From NCBI GenBank assembly GCA_964640655.1, contig CAZXFT010000006.1:62001-126000 (forward strand): a stretch of 64,000 nt of DNA. The letters run 5' to 3'. Position 1 is the first letter of the stretch, and every line of letters starts with the position of its first letter. The position numbers and the translations under genes were made by a program. Positions 35,212 to 44,068 of the stretch are shown in pieces. Below the pieces are notes generated by a model. It had not been told where the DNA came from. It saw only the letters and a list, made by a program, of their open reading frames with translations, and did no database searches. The stretch comes from BJGO01 sp964640655 (GTDB lineage Bacteria > Bacteroidota > Bacteroidia > Chitinophagales > UBA10324).

Positions 35212-35622
35212 TTATTCTTCGCCGTAATATTCGGCATAAATGTTTTCAGTTTCATACAGTTTAATACAATGAAGTTTGCACTCTATGATATGAGGTTCTA
35301 ATTGTTTCCATATGGCAATTGCCAGGTTTTCTGTAGATGGCATGATGTCTTTCAGAAACGGAACATCCATATTCAGATTCTTATGGTCAAGTTTATCCAA
35401 TACTTCCTGTTGAATTATTTTACTCAACTGCTTTACATTCATAATAAATCCGGTATCTGGGTTGGGATTGCCTTTTACTGTTACAAACAGATTATAATTA
35501 TGACCATGCCAGTTTTTATTGGCGCATTTACCAAATACCTCTACATTTTTTTCTTCACTCCACGAGTTATTGCGCACCATATGCGCTGCGTTAAAGTGTT
35601 CTTTTCTTGTTAAATAAACCAT
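35212..35622 (-). CDS. 6-pyruvoyl-tetrahydropterin/6-carboxytetrahydropterin synthase family
   Basis: This 136-residue protein starts at the ATG at 35620-35622; the longer frame needs TTG. Zinc-ligand histidines are His14, His39 and His41 and the catalytic cysteine is Cys33. The spacing Cys-x5-His-Gly-His follows the pattern of pyruvoyl-tetrahydropterin synthase, whereas classical QueD has Cys-x3-HGH. The function could be queuosine precursor formation or a pterin pathway. A -7-like element (TATATTTG) lies upstream at 35643-35650. Confidence 0.88.
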   Translation of the reverse strand: MVYLTRKEHFNAAHMVRNNSWSEEKNVEVFGKCANKNWHGHNYNLFVTVKGNPNPDTGFIMNVKQLSKIIQQEVLDKLDHKNLNMDVPFLKDIMPSTENLAIAIWKQLEPHIIECKLHCIKLYETENIYAEYYGEE

Positions 35623-35642
35623 TGTGTGCAATTATTGCCGTG

Positions 35643-35650
35643 CAAATATA
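35643..35650 (-). promoter_or_regulatory. Possible -7 element for the PTPS/QueD-type gene
   Basis: TATATTTG on the minus strand matches TAnnTTTG exactly, 20 nt before the ATG. No well-spaced TTG -33 element is seen. The divergent mqnB starts at 35699, so both promoters share about 75 nt. Confidence 0.45.
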
Positions 35651-35698
35651 ATTCGCTAATTTGCCTCATCGTATCTTTCCGGAATCATTTCATTCATC

Positions 35699-36361
35699 AT
35701 GAAAGTATTACTTGTAGCCGCCACCGAACAAGAAATGACCTTAGGCACTGCATCTCTAAAAAAGTATAAACAAGGTCATTTGTTTATGAAAGAAGCCTAT
35801 GAAATACATCAAGTAATTACAGGATCCGGTATATTGAAAACATCTTTTCATTTAACTGAACACCTCATCAGCAAAAGGTATGATCTGGTCGTAAACATTG
35901 GCATCTGTGGCGCTTTTGAACGTCTGCTCAATATTGGTGATGTTTTACGTATTCAACGAGACCGGCTTGCAGACTGGGGAGTTGAAGAAAACAAAGTATT
36001 CAAAGATGTTTTTGAAATGAGATTGGAAGATGACAAGTCGTTTCCCTTTGAGCACGGTTGGATATATGATTCTATTCCAGTGGCAAAAAAAAATATCCAA
36101 CACTTAAAATCTGTAGACGGATTTACCGTAAATACCATTCGGGTAAAGAATTTGAATCGTTTTGATAGTAATGTCTATGCCGAAACAGAATCAATGGAAG
36201 GTGCTGCCTTCCTGTATGTATGCCGTCAGTTGAATCTGCCATGTTTGCAAATTCGTGCAGTATCCAACTATGTAGGAGAGCGAGATAAATCAAATTGGGA
36301 TATTCTCAAAGCCTTACGGAATCTGAGTTCTTTTCTTGAAGAAGAATTCTTCGCAGTATAG
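35699..36361 (+). CDS. mqnB: Futalosine hydrolase
   Basis: This 220-residue nucleoside phosphorylase-like enzyme is of the MqnB type, which removes hypoxanthine from futalosine in the alternative menaquinone pathway. Supporting stretches are MKVLLVAATEQEM, VVNIGICGAFERLLNIGDV, ETESMEGAAFLYVC with the substrate-binding glutamates, and QIRAVSNYVGERD. The ending is convergent with nuoK, with 5 nt between stops. Proximity to the nuo operon fits a quinone link. A generic MTA/SAH nucleosidase is less likely given the ESMEGAAF and SNYVGERD motifs. Confidence 0.88.
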   Translation: MKVLLVAATEQEMTLGTASLKKYKQGHLFMKEAYEIHQVITGSGILKTSFHLTEHLISKRYDLVVNIGICGAFERLLNIGDVLRIQRDRLADWGVEENKVFKDVFEMRLEDDKSFPFEHGWIYDSIPVAKKNIQHLKSVDGFTVNTIRVKNLNRFDSNVYAETESMEGAAFLYVCRQLNLPCLQIRAVSNYVGERDKSNWDILKALRNLSSFLEEEFFAV

Positions 36362-36366
36362 AAAAT

Positions 36367-36687
36367 TTAATACTTGAGTTTACTTAACTCTGCAATATCC
36401 ACCGTTTTCAGGTTACGATAAATCATTACGATAATGGCTAATCCAATAGCAACTTCCGCAGCAGCAACAGCCATAATAAAGAAAACTAAAATTTGCCCGG
36501 CGGCATTGGCATGAAACATTGAGAAAGCTACCAGCAATAGGTTTACTGAGTTCAACATCAACTCCACACTCATAAAAAGAATGATTGCATTGCGACGGGT
36601 TAATACACCAATAACACCTATACAGAAGAGTATGGATGAGAAAGTAATATAGTACTCAATGGGTATATGTTGGAAAATTGAATTCAT
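36367..36687 (-). CDS. nuoK: NADH-quinone oxidoreductase subunit K
   Basis: This 106-residue membrane subunit has three helices and the conserved glutamates in FMSVELMLNSVNLLL and VAAAEVAIGLAI, which are part of the proton path in complex I. It is the last nuo gene here: the next gene, mqnB, is convergent, so nuoL, nuoM and nuoN are not part of this operon. It starts 3 nt after nuoJ. Confidence 0.96.
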   Translation of the reverse strand: MNSIFQHIPIEYYITFSSILFCIGVIGVLTRRNAIILFMSVELMLNSVNLLLVAFSMFHANAAGQILVFFIMAVAAAEVAIGLAIIVMIYRNLKTVDIAELSKLKY

Positions 36688-36690
36688 ATG

Positions 36691-37206
36691 TTAAACGATT
36701 TCGGGTTCTTGGAGTGGATCTTTTTTGCTGAGAATTACGGAGCCAACCATAGCAATTAAAAATAACACTGAGGCTATTTCAAACGGTAACACATAATCGG
36801 TGTATAATACCTTGCCGAGTGTTTTTAATATACCCAAAGATGCATCAGCCGATGATTGTTGAATGAGTGTGTCTGAACGTTTCAGAGCAGATACTAATAC
36901 TAGCATCAGAGAGCCTCCACTCAATACCCCTGCAGCAGGCAAGATGTAAGATGACTTGGCAACAGATTTCTGATTCAGATTTAAAAGCATAATCACAAAC
37001 AGAAACAAAACCATAATAGCTCCAGAGTATACTATGAGGTGTACAATGGCCAGGAACTGTGCATTCAACAGGAGGTAATGACCTGCAATGCAGAAGAACG
37101 TGAGTATCAGATACAATACGCTGTGCACAGGATTTTTAGACATGACAACCATCAGAGCGCAGAAAACAGCAGTAAAGGACAGAAAGAAAAAAAGAGATAG
37201 TATCAT
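36691..37206 (-). CDS. nuoJ: NADH-quinone oxidoreductase subunit J
   Basis: This 171-residue membrane subunit has five helices when started at the ATG at 37204-37206 (MILSLFFFLSFTAVFCALMV). The open frame back to 37251 overlaps nuoI and adds a non-homologous leader. The NuoJ core LAIVHLIVYSGAIMVLFLFV is clear. The start follows the nuoI stop by 1 nt, and nuoK follows at 3 nt, indicating a tightly packed operon. Confidence 0.95.
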   Translation of the reverse strand: MILSLFFFLSFTAVFCALMVVMSKNPVHSVLYLILTFFCIAGHYLLLNAQFLAIVHLIVYSGAIMVLFLFVIMLLNLNQKSVAKSSYILPAAGVLSGGSLMLVLVSALKRSDTLIQQSSADASLGILKTLGKVLYTDYVLPFEIASVLFLIAMVGSVILSKKDPLQEPEIV

Positions 37207-37207
37207 C

Positions 37208-37735
37208 TTAATTGTTTTTGGGTGGTATAGGTAATGCTGAGCCTTTATCAACAGCTTCTACTAATCGGTCTTTACCGTAGATGAAGTCTATGCGGTCGAA
37301 GCTGGCAGGAGCAATTTCTTTTTCGAGGAAGATGGCAGCCTTCGGACAAGCATCTTCACAGTAGCCACAAAAAATGCACCGTAACATATTGATTTCGTAT
37401 TTGCTTGCATATTTCTCTTCGCGGTACAAATGCTCTTCACCAGGCTTACGCTCTGCTGATTCCATAGTAATGGCCTCAGCCGGACAAGCTAAAGCGCATA
37501 AGCCGCAAGCCGTGCAACGCTCAGCCCCATTTTCATCGCGACGTAATACGTGTAAGCCACGATATACTTCGGGCAGTTCGCGTTTCTGTTCAGGATATTG
37601 TATAGTATTTTTTTTCTTGAAGAAATGACGAATGGTAATGCCCATTCCCTGAAGAATGGCAGGCAAATAAATGCGCTGAGCCAAAGTCATTTCTTTTTGT
37701 TCTATTACTTTCTTTCTGTTGGTTAATGATTGCAT
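37208..37735 (-). CDS. nuoI: NADH-quinone oxidoreductase subunit I
   Basis: This 175-residue peripheral-arm subunit carries clusters N6a and N6b. Two ferredoxin motifs are intact, CTACGLCALACP and CIFCGYCEDACP. The N-terminal basic helix (TIRHFFKKKNTIQYPEQKRE) sits on the membrane. It lies 14 nt after nuoH and 1 nt before nuoJ. Confidence 0.97.
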   Translation of the reverse strand: MQSLTNRKKVIEQKEMTLAQRIYLPAILQGMGITIRHFFKKKNTIQYPEQKRELPEVYRGLHVLRRDENGAERCTACGLCALACPAEAITMESAERKPGEEHLYREEKYASKYEINMLRCIFCGYCEDACPKAAIFLEKEIAPASFDRIDFIYGKDRLVEAVDKGSALPIPPKNN

Positions 37736-37749
37736 CGGAAGTACAATTT

Positions 37750-38808
37750 TTATGGGTTACCGAAAGAGGGTGAATTAAAAAGTGCCACTCCTATGCCTGT
37801 AAGCAGAATGTTAAGTAGTGCGAGTGGTATCAACATTTTCCAACCAAGATTCATCAATTGGTCGTAACGGAAGCGTGGCAGGGTCCAGCGAATCCACATA
37901 AAAAAGAAAATGAAGAAGAAAATTTTAGCAAAGAATAAAACTGTGCCTACAAGGGTTACTAAATTTTGAGATTGAGTTATGTCGAGCAACTGATCCATAA
38001 AAGGAAAGTTATATCCACCAAAGAATAATGTTGCCATCACCGCACTTGAAATAAACATATTGATGTATTCCGCAAAAAGGAAGAAGCCCAGTTTCATAGA
38101 ACTATATTCTGTATGGTAACCACCAATTAATTCTGTTTCGCATTCGGGCAAATCGAATGGCAAACGGTTACATTCAGCAAAAGCACAAGTGATAAATATT
38201 AAAAAGCCCAATGGCTGATACCAGATGTTCCAGTTGAAACCATGTTGTTGGTCAACGATTTCCTTAAGGCTTAATGTTCCTGTTACCAATAACAAAGCAA
38301 TGATGCTGAGCCCCATACCTATTTCGTAACTAATCACTTGGGACGAAGCACGAATGGCACCTAACAGTGAGAACTTATTGTTGGAAGCCCAACCGCCAAT
38401 CATTATTCCATAAACACCAATACTAACCACAGCGAAAATGTATAGTAAACCAAAGTTGAGGTCAGTGATTTGTAATGGGAAAGTAACACCAAATAAAGTA
38501 AATTTATCACCCCAGGGAATGACAACACCTGTCATTAATGCGGCCACCATAGCAATAGATGGCCCCAGGATGAAGAGAAATTTGTTGGATGCAACCGGAA
38601 TAATTTCTTCTTTCAAAAACATTTTTACACCATCTGCCAAAGGCTGTAACATACCACCTGGGCCGAAGCGATTAGGTCCTAAGCGGTCTTGCATAAACGC
38701 CGCTACTTTGCGCTCAGCGAATGTGGTATATAATGCTATGAGCATAGTGATGGCAAACAAAGCCAAAATTAAAACCATACTCGGTATGTAAGGTGTCAAG
38801 TCCATCAT
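37750..38808 (-). CDS. nuoH: NADH-quinone oxidoreductase subunit H
   Basis: This 352-residue membrane subunit forms much of the quinone-binding site. Conserved stretches are AERKVAAFMQDRLGPNRFGP, LADGVKMFLKEEIIP and DLPECETELIGGYHTEYS. Eight or more helices are visible. Its ATG overlaps the nuoG stop by 4 nt. Either of two adjacent methionines could start it. Confidence 0.97.
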   Translation of the reverse strand: MMDLTPYIPSMVLILALFAITMLIALYTTFAERKVAAFMQDRLGPNRFGPGGMLQPLADGVKMFLKEEIIPVASNKFLFILGPSIAMVAALMTGVVIPWGDKFTLFGVTFPLQITDLNFGLLYIFAVVSIGVYGIMIGGWASNNKFSLLGAIRASSQVISYEIGMGLSIIALLLVTGTLSLKEIVDQQHGFNWNIWYQPLGFLIFITCAFAECNRLPFDLPECETELIGGYHTEYSSMKLGFFLFAEYINMFISSAVMATLFFGGYNFPFMDQLLDITQSQNLVTLVGTVLFFAKIFFFIFFFMWIRWTLPRFRYDQLMNLGWKMLIPLALLNILLTGIGVALFNSPSFGNP

Positions 38809-39794
38809 ATCGTGAAGCTATTCCATTTACTGTTATCTAATTTAGTGTAAAGCACTTCAGGTAATGCTTTGGTGTCTTTCTCATAGTGATTGGCACTTAT
38901 TACAGACTGTCGTTTTATTTCGCGTGGTCCGTCTACAACCCACTCGTAAGCATTCTTATGGTTAAAGCGGCAATCATTGCAGATAAACTCTTTCACCTCA
39001 CCATATTCATCCTTGCGTGCTGTTACACGGTAGACATCATCGCCACGCATCCACAGCACGGCTTTGCCGCAGCACTTGCTGCATTCTCGGTGTGCATCAA
39101 CAGGTTTGGTAAACCAAACTCTGTTACGGAAACGGAAGTGCTTATCAGTTAATGCTCCTACAGGGCACACGTCAATCATATTGCCAGAGAAATCGTTTTC
39201 AATAGCTTTATGTATGTATGTCGAAATTTCAGATTTATCTCCGCGCCACATTATACCGTGCACACGTTCGTTGGTCAGTTGGTCGGCAACCATAGTACAT
39301 CGGTAGCATAGAATGCAACGATTCATATGCAACTTAATGTCTTTACCAATATCAATCATTTCATAAGTACGGCGTTTAAACTCATAGCGTGTATTCTGTC
39401 TGCCGTGTTGAAAGGCAAAATCCTGCAGATCGCACTCACCGGCCTGATCGCAAATGGGGCAATCGAGAGGATGATTGATTAATAGAAATTCAACAATACC
39501 GTTTCTGGTTTCTAGCACTTCTGGTGAAGTGATGTTTTGAACCACCATACCATCCTGTGCTGCTGTGCAGCAAGAAGCTACCAGTTTAGGCATAGGACGA
39601 GGGTCAGCAGCAGAGCCTTTGGTCACTTTTACTAAACATGCACGACACTTGCCACCGCTGCCCTTAAGTGTGCTGTAATAGCACATAGCAGGTGGCACAA
39701 TGTCTCCACCAACCTTTCGGGCAGCATTCATGATGGTCGTGCCTTGCTCTACCTGAATGTCGTGTCCGTCAATTGTAATTGTAATCAATGCCAT
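38805..39794 (-). CDS. nuoG: NADH-quinone oxidoreductase subunit G, short form
   Basis: It starts at the ATG at 39792-39794 (MALITITIDGHDIQVEQGTT), 2 nt after nuoF; the longer frame into nuoF is rejected. The protein has 329 residues, against roughly 700-900 in classical NuoG. The 2Fe-2S N1b region (CYYSTLKGSGGKCRAC), the His-Cys3 N5 motif (HPLDCPICDQAGECDLQD) and the N4 motif (CILCYRCTM...CPVGALT) are present. A further cysteine-rich segment (CSKCCGK, CNDCRF) follows. The molybdopterin-oxidoreductase-like C-terminal domain is missing. nuoH overlaps the stop, so this is not a local frameshift. Confidence 0.95.
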   Translation of the reverse strand: MALITITIDGHDIQVEQGTTIMNAARKVGGDIVPPAMCYYSTLKGSGGKCRACLVKVTKGSAADPRPMPKLVASCCTAAQDGMVVQNITSPEVLETRNGIVEFLLINHPLDCPICDQAGECDLQDFAFQHGRQNTRYEFKRRTYEMIDIGKDIKLHMNRCILCYRCTMVADQLTNERVHGIMWRGDKSEISTYIHKAIENDFSGNMIDVCPVGALTDKHFRFRNRVWFTKPVDAHRECSKCCGKAVLWMRGDDVYRVTARKDEYGEVKEFICNDCRFNHKNAYEWVVDGPREIKRQSVISANHYEKDTKALPEVLYTKLDNSKWNSFTI

Positions 39795-39796
39795 AT

Positions 39797-41164
39797 TTAT
39801 ATGGTTGTTGTTGCAGTTTGATATAATTTTTCTTCGGTGCTCCTTAATAAGCCGTAATTTCTTTTCTGAGAAAGCTCGGGCTCTGAAACGTGCCATTCAA
39901 ACTCTTCGCGGAAGTGGCGTATAGCACTGGCTACCGGCCATGCTGCTGCATCGCCAAGAGGACAAATTGTGTTCCCATCTATTTTACGTTGTATGTCCCA
40001 CAGTAAATCAATGTCGCTCGATTTACCATGACCATACTCCAGGTTGTGCAATACTTTTTCCATCCATCCGGTTCCTTCACGGCAGGGGCTGCATTGCCCG
40101 CAACTTTCGTGATGATAGAAACGAGTGAAGTTCCAGGTGTTGCGAACGATACAGGCATCTTCATCATAAACGATGAATCCACCAGAGCCCAACATGGTAC
40201 CACTGGTAAAACCGCCTTCATTCAATGATTCATAAGACATCAAACGGTCTTTACCTTCTGCTGTTTGCAGGAAAAGTTCAGCAGGAAGTATGGGTACGGA
40301 TGAGCCACCTGCCACCACAGCTTTTAGGCGTTTACCATTGGCTATGCCACCGCAGTATTCATCAGAGTATAAAAAGTCTTTTACCGGAAGAGAAAGGTCT
40401 ATTTCATAAACTCCCGGCTTGTTGATGTTGCCGCAAGCTGAAATCAATTTAGTTCCTGTACTTCGTCCAACACCAAACTTGGCATATGCATCGCCACCAT
40501 TGTTAAGTATCCATGGCACGGCTGTAATAGATTCCACATTATTCACCACCGTTGGATTTCCGTATAAACCCTGAATAGCAGGAAATGGTGGTTTAATGCG
40601 AGGGTTACCTCGTTTACCTTCCAGTGATTCAATCAATGCTGTCTCTTCGCCGCATATGTATGCTCCTGCACCGCAATGAACTACTATATCAAGATGATAA
40701 CCTGTACCAAGAATGTTATGACCTAAGTATCCGTTTGCCTTCGCTTCGCTAACAGCTTTCCATAATATTTCATAAATCCATTTATACTCTCCGCGTATGT
40801 ATATAAAACTGAGGTTGGCTTCCAGTGCGTAACTTGATGTGATAATTCCTTCTATTAGCAAGTGAGGAATCTTTTCCATCAGATAACGGTCTTTGAAAGT
40901 ACCCGGTTCCGATTCATCGGCATTTACAACAAGGTAGCGTGGTTTACCGGATTTTTTATCGATAAAACTCCACTTCATACCCGTAGGAAAACCTGCACCT
41001 CCACGGCCACGCAAGCCGGACTTTTTAACTTCTTCCACCACTTCGACAGGAGTCATTTGTTTCAGCGCTTTTTCCACCGAGGCATAACCACCGTGTTGTT
41101 TGTATACATCGAAGGTGTTAATGCCTGGAACATTGATGTGTTCCGTTAGTATCTTCTTTCCCAT
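39797..41164 (-). CDS. nuoF: NADH-quinone oxidoreductase subunit F
   Basis: This 455-residue subunit binds NADH, FMN and cluster N3. The NADH site is GLRGRGGAGFPTGMKWSF and the FMN site includes YLVVNADESEPGTFKDR and GAGAYICGEETALIES. The 4Fe-4S ligands are ESCGQCSPCREGTGW plus CPLGDAAAWP. It lies 3 nt after nuoE. Length is normal. Confidence 0.98.
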   Translation of the reverse strand: MGKKILTEHINVPGINTFDVYKQHGGYASVEKALKQMTPVEVVEEVKKSGLRGRGGAGFPTGMKWSFIDKKSGKPRYLVVNADESEPGTFKDRYLMEKIPHLLIEGIITSSYALEANLSFIYIRGEYKWIYEILWKAVSEAKANGYLGHNILGTGYHLDIVVHCGAGAYICGEETALIESLEGKRGNPRIKPPFPAIQGLYGNPTVVNNVESITAVPWILNNGGDAYAKFGVGRSTGTKLISACGNINKPGVYEIDLSLPVKDFLYSDEYCGGIANGKRLKAVVAGGSSVPILPAELFLQTAEGKDRLMSYESLNEGGFTSGTMLGSGGFIVYDEDACIVRNTWNFTRFYHHESCGQCSPCREGTGWMEKVLHNLEYGHGKSSDIDLLWDIQRKIDGNTICPLGDAAAWPVASAIRHFREEFEWHVSEPELSQKRNYGLLRSTEEKLYQTATTTI

Positions 41165-41167
41165 ATA

Positions 41168-41710
41168 TTAAACCACCCAGTTTTCGTGTTTGTAATCTAC
41201 CCTGTTGCGGAGTTGCTCTAAAAGTGCATCTACTTTTTCAGGAGTATTCAAATGTTCATAATAGTATTTGCCCACCTGCATCATTGGTGCATAGCCACAA
41301 GCACCCAGACATTCTACACCTTTAACGGTAAACATGTTGTCGGAAGAAGTACCGCCAGGTTTAATGCTCAGTTTGCTGCACAAATAATCAATCAACCATT
41401 CGGCACCACGCACAGCACAAGGTCCGGTATGACATACTTCCAGTAAAAATCTGCCAACAGGGTTCAGGTTAAACATACTATAAAAGGAAGCCACTTCGTA
41501 AACTTCCACCGGTGTAATCTTCATTAAATGTGCAACGTAATCCATGGTATCCACACTCAGCCAGTTGTCGTTCTCTTCCTGAGCTATATGCAATAGAGGT
41601 ATCACAGCGCTTTTATGTTTTCCGGCAGGATAGCGCTCCATAATTTCTTTAGCCTTGGCTAAAGCGGCTTCAGAGAACTGTACCGGTTTATTTGTTTTAA
41701 CTGCTAACAT
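41168..41710 (-). CDS. nuoE: NADH-quinone oxidoreductase subunit E
   Basis: This 180-residue thioredoxin-fold subunit holds 2Fe-2S cluster N1a. The four ligands lie in CHTGPCAVRGAEW (first and second positions of the family pattern) and CLGACGYAPM. The N-terminal helical part (EIMERYPAGKHKSAVIPLLH) is typical. It lies 20 nt after nuoD and 3 nt before nuoF. Confidence 0.96.
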   Translation of the reverse strand: MLAVKTNKPVQFSEAALAKAKEIMERYPAGKHKSAVIPLLHIAQEENDNWLSVDTMDYVAHLMKITPVEVYEVASFYSMFNLNPVGRFLLEVCHTGPCAVRGAEWLIDYLCSKLSIKPGGTSSDNMFTVKGVECLGACGYAPMMQVGKYYYEHLNTPEKVDALLEQLRNRVDYKHENWVV

Positions 41711-41730
41711 AATTTTCGTTCAATTTTTTA

Positions 41731-42939
41731 TTAAGCATCCAGTTCACCGGCAATTACATTTAAACTACTTAAACCCACAATGGCATCGGAGATGTAAGCC
41801 CCCTTAGCCATCTCAGTAAATGCCTGATAATAGATGAAGCAGGGACGACGGAAATGCAAGCGATATGCCGCACGACCACCATCACTAATAAGGTAGAAAC
41901 CAAGTTCACCATTTGCTCCTTCTACTGAATGATATATTTCACCCTGAGGGGCATCTATTTCACCCATTACTATTTTGAAATGATAAATCAAGGCTTCCAT
42001 ATTTTGATATACTTCCACTTTTGGAGGCAGGTAGTATTCCGGAGCATCGGCATGATAGGGTCCTTCGGGTAAATTATCCAAAGCCTGCTTGATGATACTC
42101 AAACTTTGACGAATCTCTTCGTTGCGAACCATAAAGCGGTCGTATGTATCGCCGGTGGTTCCCACAGGAATGATGAAGTCAAAATCTTCATAAGAAGAAT
42201 AGGGATTCATTACGCGGACATCGTAGTCCACACCTGTTGCACGAAGATTGGGTCCCGAAAAACCATAGCTTAATGCAAACTCCGGTGTAACCGGTAATGC
42301 TCCGCGCGTGCGGTCTATGAAGATGCGGTTGTTAACCAATAGGTTTTCAAATTCTTTAAACGCCTTAGGGAATTCTGCAAGAAACTTTTCTAGCTTATTA
42401 AATGCAATGTCATTGAAGTCGCGCTCCATACCTCCCACTCTGCCTATATTTGTAGTTAAGCGCGCACCGCATATTTCTTCCCAAATCTCATAAATCTTTT
42501 CGCGCTCCTGCATCATGTATAGAAAGCCAGAAAAAGCACCAGTGTCAACTCCGAGAATAGAATTACAAATAAGGTGGTCAGCAATACGTGCAAGTTCCAT
42601 GACTATTACGCGTAGGTATTGCGCACGCTTTGGAACCTGTATTCCCAATAATTTTTCAACTGTCATATGCCAACCCATATTGTTGATCGGGGCAGAACAA
42701 TAGTTCAAACGATCGGTCAGTGGCGTTACCTGATAAAAAGGACGGTGCTCGGCAATTTTTTCAAAGGCACGATGGATATAACCTATGGTGGAATCGCCGC
42801 TGAGTATGCGCTCGCCGTCTATCTCTACAATGTTTTGAAATACGCCATGTGTGGCGGGGTGTGTTGGACCTATATTTAGTGTGATGGTCCCTTTTTCTAT
42901 GGTATCCTCCGTGTGTATTTGTTTGTTTTCTGAGCTCAT
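41731..42939 (-). CDS. nuoD: NADH-quinone oxidoreductase subunit D
   Basis: This 402-residue 49-kDa-type subunit lines the quinone site. Conserved stretches are LNIGPTHPATHGVFQ, GYIHRAFEKIAEHRPFYQ, RIADHLICNSILGVDTGAF and RLHFRRPCFIYYQAF. NuoC and NuoD are separate genes here, 15 nt apart. Length is normal. Confidence 0.98.
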   Translation of the reverse strand: MSSENKQIHTEDTIEKGTITLNIGPTHPATHGVFQNIVEIDGERILSGDSTIGYIHRAFEKIAEHRPFYQVTPLTDRLNYCSAPINNMGWHMTVEKLLGIQVPKRAQYLRVIVMELARIADHLICNSILGVDTGAFSGFLYMMQEREKIYEIWEEICGARLTTNIGRVGGMERDFNDIAFNKLEKFLAEFPKAFKEFENLLVNNRIFIDRTRGALPVTPEFALSYGFSGPNLRATGVDYDVRVMNPYSSYEDFDFIIPVGTTGDTYDRFMVRNEEIRQSLSIIKQALDNLPEGPYHADAPEYYLPPKVEVYQNMEALIYHFKIVMGEIDAPQGEIYHSVEGANGELGFYLISDGGRAAYRLHFRRPCFIYYQAFTEMAKGAYISDAIVGLSSLNVIAGELDA

Positions 42940-42954
42940 CTTGTCTTGTTTATA

Positions 42955-43461
42955 TTATCGGCCAAACATTTCATCTTGCTTATCAACTCTGGTGTTGTCC
43001 TCAAGCGGGTATTCTTTGCGCAGCGGATAGATGCTCATTTCATCAACATTCAAAATACGGCGCAGGTCGGGGTGACCATCGAAATGAATACCATAGAAAT
43101 CGTATGTCTCACGCTCCATCCAGTTAGCAGTGGGATAAACCTTTACGACTGACTTGATATGTGGCACTTCACCCGGAATGCGCGCCTTAATACGTAAGCG
43201 GAAGTTATGCACCAGACTGTGTAGATGATATACAACTTCAAATTTTTCTTTGTCATCCGGCCAGTGAACACCACAGAGGTCGGTGAGGAAAATAAATTGC
43301 ATCTCCTCGTCATCGCGAAGGAAATAAAACAGCTCGACGTTTTTGGAATGATCAATACTGATAGTGAGCATTCCCCATGGTTCGTATGCCTTTGTAATGG
43401 CATTACCGAATTTTTCTTTAATGCGGTTAAATACGTGCTCGTTGGTTAGTGTGCTTGACAT
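42955..43461 (-). CDS. nuoC: NADH-quinone oxidoreductase subunit C
   Basis: This 168-residue 30-kDa-type subunit ends with the family signature ANWMERETYDFYGIHFDGHP followed by LRRILNVDEM and the short C-terminal tail. Its ATG shares one nucleotide with the nuoB stop (TAATG), indicating translational coupling. It is not fused to nuoD. Confidence 0.96.
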   Translation of the reverse strand: MSSTLTNEHVFNRIKEKFGNAITKAYEPWGMLTISIDHSKNVELFYFLRDDEEMQFIFLTDLCGVHWPDDKEKFEVVYHLHSLVHNFRLRIKARIPGEVPHIKSVVKVYPTANWMERETYDFYGIHFDGHPDLRRILNVDEMSIYPLRKEYPLEDNTRVDKQDEMFGR

Positions 43462-44024
43462 TAGTCTGTTTTAATTCCGTAAGATTCCAATAACTTTTTA
43501 TACTCGGGAGAATTGCGGCGGCGCAGCGGTTCGTTTTTTACCAAATCCTGTATGCGCATAAATCCGTCTATGATTTGTTCAGGTCTTGGAGGGCAGCCTG
43601 GCACATAAACATCTACCGGTATAATCTGATCAATACCCTGAAGTACGCTGTATGTGTCGAATATACCACCACTTGAGGCACAAGCACCCACCGCTATCAC
43701 CCAACGTGGTTCACTCATTTGCTCATACACCTGTTTCAAAACTGGTCCCATTTTTTTAGCAATAGTTCCCATCACCATAAGCAGGTCAGCCTGACGTGGA
43801 GAGAAACTGATACGCTCAGCACCAAAACGGCTAAGGTCGTATGTTGTACCCATTGTTGCCATAAACTCAATACCGCAACAGGAAGTAGCAAATGGTAATG
43901 GCCAGATGCTATACTGACGTGCGAAGCCAACAGCTTTATCGAGATTGGTGGCAAAAAAGCCGGGGCCGGCTAAACCTTCAGGAGCATCTACTATGGTGGG
44001 CTTTGGAATTGCTATGCTTGACAT
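43461..44024 (-). CDS. nuoB: NADH-quinone oxidoreductase subunit B
   Basis: This 187-residue subunit holds cluster N2, the last electron carrier before quinone. Ligand cysteines are in PFATSCCGIEFMA, VGACASSGGIF and YVPGCPPRPEQ, the unusual tandem-cysteine arrangement of NuoB. It lies 44 nt after nuoA and is coupled to nuoC by a 1-nt overlap. Confidence 0.98.
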   Translation of the reverse strand: MSSIAIPKPTIVDAPEGLAGPGFFATNLDKAVGFARQYSIWPLPFATSCCGIEFMATMGTTYDLSRFGAERISFSPRQADLLMVMGTIAKKMGPVLKQVYEQMSEPRWVIAVGACASSGGIFDTYSVLQGIDQIIPVDVYVPGCPPRPEQIIDGFMRIQDLVKNEPLRRRNSPEYKKLLESYGIKTD

Positions 44025-44068
44025 AATTTATTTATTTGTTACAATTAACAACTTATTAATACTTTAGT

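Noticed and set aside
38805..39896. Longer nuoG frame beginning inside nuoF, and the idea that nuoG is broken
   Set aside because: The extra 34 residues are nuoF sequence in another frame. The homologous start is at 39794. The short end is not a frameshift because nuoH begins within the nuoG stop region.
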